Under the pieces are notes generated by a model. It saw only the letters and a program-made list of their open reading frames with translations, had not been told where the DNA came from and ran no database searches. From Phoronis australis (Eukaryota > Phoronida > Phoronidae), in the NCBI GenBank assembly GCA_002633005.1, contig NMRA01000159.1, forward strand, positions 639,520-703,519: DNA of 64,000 nt. Reading direction: 5' to 3'. The first letter of the stretch is position 1. Each line of letters opens with the position of its first letter. The translations under genes were made by a program, and so were the position numbers. Shown here in pieces: positions 59,958-64,000 of this stretch.

Positions 59958-60232
59958 TTAAGCTGGTTTTGTTAACTTATCTTTCTGCCTGGGTTGTAAA
60001 CCCATATTCTGTCCAGGAGGTAATAAGTTTTGATTTAGACCATTTACCTCTATAAACTTTTGCTCAGTTTGTTCTTTATCCAGATGGGAAGTGATTTCTG
60101 GAATTGTAGCGAATTGACAGTTTGCTATTCCTTGAGTCCATGCTGCGTGTATAAAATCACACACTATTGGTCTGGTCTCTAGCAATTGCATATTGCCAGA
60201 TCTTTCAAAGTTCTGAAATTGCTCAAAGTGAC
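59958..60232 (-). CDS. Weak candidate exon
   Basis: Minus strand: an acceptor-like ttacttccag precedes a frame reading HFEQFQNFERSGNMQLLETR, VCDFIHAAWTQGIANCQFAT, PEITSHLDKEQTEQKFIEV and NLLPPGQNMGLQPRQ, with a stop at 59958. Composition is protein-like. No recognised domain and no flanking exon. It might be a host exon or transposon-derived. Confidence 0.25.
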
Positions 60233-60299
60233 CTGGAAGTAATACCTATTTCGTGATGGTAAAATGTCTTAATCAAGAGTTGTTTATGTGATTTTAGGC

Positions 60300-62200
60300 G
60301 AGTTTATGTCCACTTCAAATGATTTTTTGTTGCAGTACTGAAAGGTATTGGCACATTAGCTCTGGTGGCTCCTTGTTTTTTTGGCGAATTGACCATTTTA
60401 TGGTTCCCATGGGTAATTTTGTAACTGGTCTAGTATGTATATACAACTGTAATCGTAGGGCAATTGTAAAGCAAACCATGTTGCAAAAGTATTTTTTCAT
60501 GACCATTTTATTGTAAAATGCTGCCTAATTGGAACCGACAAGCCAATTTTTCATTTTGTGGTGGTTAGTTTTGATAAGAACATTGATGTGGTAAATACAG
60601 CTACCTCAAGTTTGTGAAGAAGAGATTTCCAGTGTTGTCAGCGATATTGCGAAATCACTTTTTCACAATGAGACTGCATCACCTTAAATGTAATTCTCTG
60701 ACTTTATGAGCTTTGTGTGGTTGACTCTGTCCTGTAGCAATTAGAGTGTTGAAAAGATCTGGAAGGCAATTTTTTATTAGGGTCATAACATTTGCACTTT
60801 TGACTGTACAGTTATTTTTGCATTGTATTACGAAAACACATTTTGTAGTACACAAGTCTCTAGTTGGTATTTTATATTTTTTCACAAGGAATATTTTTAA
60901 CTTAGATGAGTTGTCTGTGAGGTAGGCAATTTTCAAATAAGATAATGAATAAAATTGTCAAACGTTGTTTTATTTTTAGATGTGTGATCTTCCAATAAGT
61001 GATTACTGTTAAAAAAACTTTGCAGAATTTGACTTTCACTCTTCATTTGAAGGAGAATAAATCCATAAACCTGCATTGTCTAGAAATTTTACTCAAGCTA
61101 TATATTACAGGGTTGGGGATTGGAATCTTAATACAACAGAGTCTGAACCAGTACCATGAGCAATACCACGCAATACACGGATTAAAAAAATTGGGTTTGT
61201 TTAAGTTCCACGGAAAGGATTCGTGTGCGCGGTAATAGTTACTAAGATGCGTGGTCTTTGTTTGTGGATACTTTAGGATTCCTCTTCTGTGGTCATCCAC
61301 GGGAAACCTGGTCGCATAGACAACAATAGTTTAGCATCTTCATTGTTCCCGTTGTTATAATAAAAATAAAATGACGAGCACTTATCGGCAACGGTCTGAT
61401 GTACGCAAGGTTCTATATCCATGCGACCTGTGTTGTTACATCCAACAATGACACAACAAAGGAAAACAGTGATAGGGCCCATGGGCGAAAAACATGCGAC
61501 GAGTTGCCACGGACAGTGGTGGAGTTTGTCTTGTCATTCGAATGTTTTTAGAGAACTGCAAACCCGGTATTTCGTCAGGAAAATTTCTGCGGTCTTTTGT
61601 TTTAAGACGTGGGAAAAATTGCGGTCATGCAACCAAACTTATCATTCATTTGATATTACAACGCATTGCATGAACATTTGATCAACAGAAAATCTGACTT
61701 GAATATGTGTGAAGAAATACCCATGAGGAAATTGCAAAGTAAAACAACGGTAAATCAAAATAACCTACATTTGTCGAGTTCATGTCTAACCCTGTTCACT
61801 GTGGAGGACATAATCGGCTTTTTACAAAATGGAACCGTGTATGGTATTTAGGAGTACTGTAGCCCTAATTGGTAAGTAGTAAAACGTTCAAAACATTCAG
61901 GAGGAACTAACTTGTTGCAAAATATCGAAAAACATGGAGGACAATCGGATTTTACGGTGCTCACCCATCGGTCTCAGATATATGAAAATTTCTCATTTTA
62001 GGTACATTTGAGGTACCAAAATGTATAACTAATAAACTGGCTGACAAAGTTTTTATTTTATGAAATGAAAGTAACATGTTTTGTCAACATTTTGGCTAAG
62101 TTTCATTCTCATAACTGGGGGCAGATTTGGTACAGCAGTGTACTGAACACAACCTCAAAATGGCATAACGGGGGGCAGTGTAGTAAAACTACTAAATGAG
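60300..62200. other. Intergenic, nothing recognised
   Basis: Several short frames on both strands. One with CCVIVGCNN near 61440 (minus) was tested as a THAP domain and rejected. No element boundaries seen. Confidence 0.35.
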
Positions 62201-62221
62201 GGTGGTAAATCGGAGTCGTGT

Positions 62222-62530
62222 TTCAAGACATCTGTGTAACAATCTACAGGCACCACTAAACAATGCCAAGTGAATAATAAATCAATAGCTTTCATTCAAG
62301 GAAAAATATGAACAGTTTTAAAAACTGGACAGTTTTTATACCGTGAAAACATGGCTGCGACGCCGTAAAATGTGTTCGAGCCTATAACTTTAGAAAAACG
62401 TAATATTTTGAGGAAATATTTTACCGCTGTTTATAGATCCCATAGGGCTACCTATGTGCCAAATTTGGTGAAAATCGGCTGACCCCCACCTTGCCGCTCA
62501 TGGCTGGTGCTCTCGTGGACTAGTACTTAA
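62222..62530 (+). repeat. Left arm of long inverted repeat
   Basis: ttcaagacatctgtgtaaca at 62222 through gctctcgtggactagtactt ending 62530 is the reverse complement of 63696-64000, with only a few differences over about 305 bp. The arm may extend further left. The pair would be the terminal repeats of a DNA transposon or a foldback element, with roughly 1.17 kb between the arms. Confidence 0.9.
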
Positions 62531-62675
62531 ACACTATCTTAAACACAACAAATTTGTTACGAACTGCTTGCACAAAATATAAAACATGTAATAAGCATTA
62601 CAAAAAGAAGGTTTCACGCGCAAACGCTGTGGACCATAAACAAGTAGGTCTCTTAGTATCAAATTTGGAGTTAAA

Positions 62676-62750
62676 TCGTGGTGGTGCAGTGGTAAAGCAT
62701 GCGCGCTCTGTCCGCCAGGTCGTGAGTTCGAGTCTGTGGTGCTTGCGGTT
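62676..62750 (+). repeat. tRNA-derived SINE head
   Basis: gtggtggtgcagtggtaaag with catgcgcgctctgtccgcc then gtgagttcgagtctgtg gives a pol III A box (TGGTAAAGCATGCG) and B box (GAGTTCGAGTC) about 35 nt apart, as in tRNA-derived SINEs. It lacks a good acceptor stem and is followed by T-rich sequence, so it is not a functional tRNA gene. It lies in the loop between the arms of the long inverted repeat. Confidence 0.65.
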
Positions 62751-62954
62751 TTTCCTGTTTGACACTTTCTGCGTTTCTTTTTTGCCTTTTTTTCTTGGAT
62801 AATACTTCGGGAATCAAGGAAAATGCTTGATTTTATAGGAAAAAGCAGAAAATTTTCCTGGGCGGGAGGGGGCAAACCCCGTTCCGATCTCCTCCCATGC
62901 GGTGCTATGGCATCTACAATCTTGCTTTGAGCAAGTGTTTACAGACAAAATGTT

Positions 62955-62992
62955 GGCCCCCCCTTGTGATATCCTAGATCAGCCACTGGCAC
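62955..62992 (-). mobile_element. GGCGGAT-type MITE terminus
   Basis: ggcccccccttgtgatatcc then tagatcagccactgg is the reverse complement of the cagtggc.gatctaggata terminus seen at 5477 and 16529. Only the terminus is recognisable. Confidence 0.5.
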
Positions 62993-63695
62993 GTATAAAT
63001 TACGTGGGTAAGTTAATTCTTGCACCAATATAAATGTTTAGCATGACGTCATTGTGACGTTTTAGGCACAGTCTGACGGCATGTCTAATCTTATTTCCGG
63101 GACCAAATTCCGTCATCTACTGCCATTACACGTCATTACTAAACATCTGAATACTGTATGTGTACGCTACGTCAAAATGGGACCGAAGCAATCTCACTCG
63201 GGCTTCGAAGCGTACTCAGTCTGAACTGATTGGAATCAAGGGCTTGAGCGAATACCTCAACGATTACGCGACTTACTGAGTTGTAATAGAAACTGAAAGA
63301 TTCTATGAACCAGCCTTCCGAAAAAATAACTACACTTCAAACTGGTCACAATTTTCCTGACCCAGGTTACAAGTGATTTTGGCATTATTGAGCTAACTTA
63401 TAGGATAATAAACCCTGTTTTGATAATTTCAACCAATCCTGGATGCATCGTAAACGTCAATCTTCCAATTTAGAGACAGGAGTCAACTAAAAACTCGTAA
63501 CCCCTATCTAACAAATTGGACATTATTTTCTTAGTTGGTGGTCTTTTCCCACAATTGCCACGTAATTCACTGAAAGCGTAGGTCACGCTTGCCCCTTCAA
63601 CAGACTTTGAAATTTTCCAGTCCAAATTGTGAGAGTTGTCGATGGTCATTATTTTGTTTCAGATAACTGGTTGGGAAAGTCGTTTGTAGTATCTG

Positions 63696-64000
63696 TTAAG
63701 TACTAGTCCACGAGAGCACCAGCCATGAGCGGCAAGGTGGGGGTCAGCCGATTTTCACCAAATTTGGCACATAGGTAGTCCTATGGGATCTATGAACAGC
63801 GGTAAAATATTTCCTCAAAATATTGCGTTTTTCTAAAGTTATAGGCTCAAACACATTTTACGGCTTCGCAGCCATGTTTTCACGGTATAAAAACTGTCAG
63901 TTTTAACTGTTCATATTTTTCCTTGAATGAAAGCTATTGATTTATTATTCACTTGGCATTGTTTAGTGGTGCCTGTAGATTGTTACATAGATGTCTTGAA
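63696..64000 (-). repeat. Right arm of long inverted repeat, runs off window
   Basis: Reverse complement of 62222-62530, from ttaagtactagtccacgaga to the last base of the window. The true end of the repeat lies beyond 64000. Confidence 0.9.

Noticed and set aside
61273-61482. CCVIVGCNNTG on the minus strand as a THAP domain
   Set aside because: The downstream RKW, F.R.P and C-x2-H features of a THAP finger are absent.
1-64000. CRISPR arrays, bacterial operons or functional tRNA/rRNA genes
   Set aside because: None seen; introns, SINE, LINE and THAP features show animal DNA, and the tRNA-like sequences lack complete cloverleafs.

Overview
This window is A+T-rich, gene-poor animal DNA. Its few convincing protein-coding pieces are short exons with ordinary GT..AG introns, and most of what can be recognised is decayed mobile DNA. 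There are Kolobok-type THAP transposons with TTAA target sites, hAT relics and hAT-like MITEs, a Penelope-like element, several 5'-truncated non-LTR retrotransposons (LINEs), a tRNA-derived SINE and long inverted repeats. Frequent palindromic acatgtac-type words and this repertoire fit a marine invertebrate; the species cannot be fixed from the sequence.

The best host gene is on the + strand: exon A (36410-36673) and exon B (43148-43895) join in frame across a 6.5 kb intron. They encode a short type II membrane protein with a single-pass anchor and a lumenal domain carrying a DXD-like motif, which looks like a Golgi glycosyltransferase-like protein. A paralogue of exon A, with homologous flanking and intron sequence, lies at 53523-53774. 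The locus has therefore been duplicated in tandem; the second copy has no matching exon B inside the window.

Layout: 1-2.4 kb, nothing recognised. 2.5-4.1 kb, hAT and Penelope-like relics. 4.8-8.9 kb, MITEs and a decayed minus-strand zinc-finger/PHD gene between two 73 bp inverted repeats. 8.3-8.5 kb, a tandem duplication. 9-12.9 kb, no recognisable gene. 12.9-13.15 kb, two covarying hairpins. 14.35-15.74 kb, Kolobok/THAP copy 1. 16.5-21.4 kb, MITE fragments. 21.44-29.92 kb, an 8.5 kb structure bounded by roughly 93 bp terminal inverted repeats with 22 bp subterminal iterons, containing two parts of a DDE integrase-like gene and a small two-exon zinc-finger gene. 33.3-35.15 kb, Kolobok/THAP copy 2 in opposite orientation with a nested hAT-like MITE. 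36.4-43.9 kb, the membrane-protein gene, with two histone-type 3' stem-loops in its intron. 45-55.5 kb, four LINE fragments, one with a 134 bp target-site duplication, plus the paralogous exon. 57-62 kb, MITE and weak candidate exons. 62.2-64 kb, a long inverted repeat that runs off the end.

The most interesting object is the 8.5 kb TIR-bounded structure: long well-preserved ends, tandem palindromic subterminal repeats and an integrase-type gene with a recognisable D-D-E triad. All calls come from reading the sequence; no database search was run.
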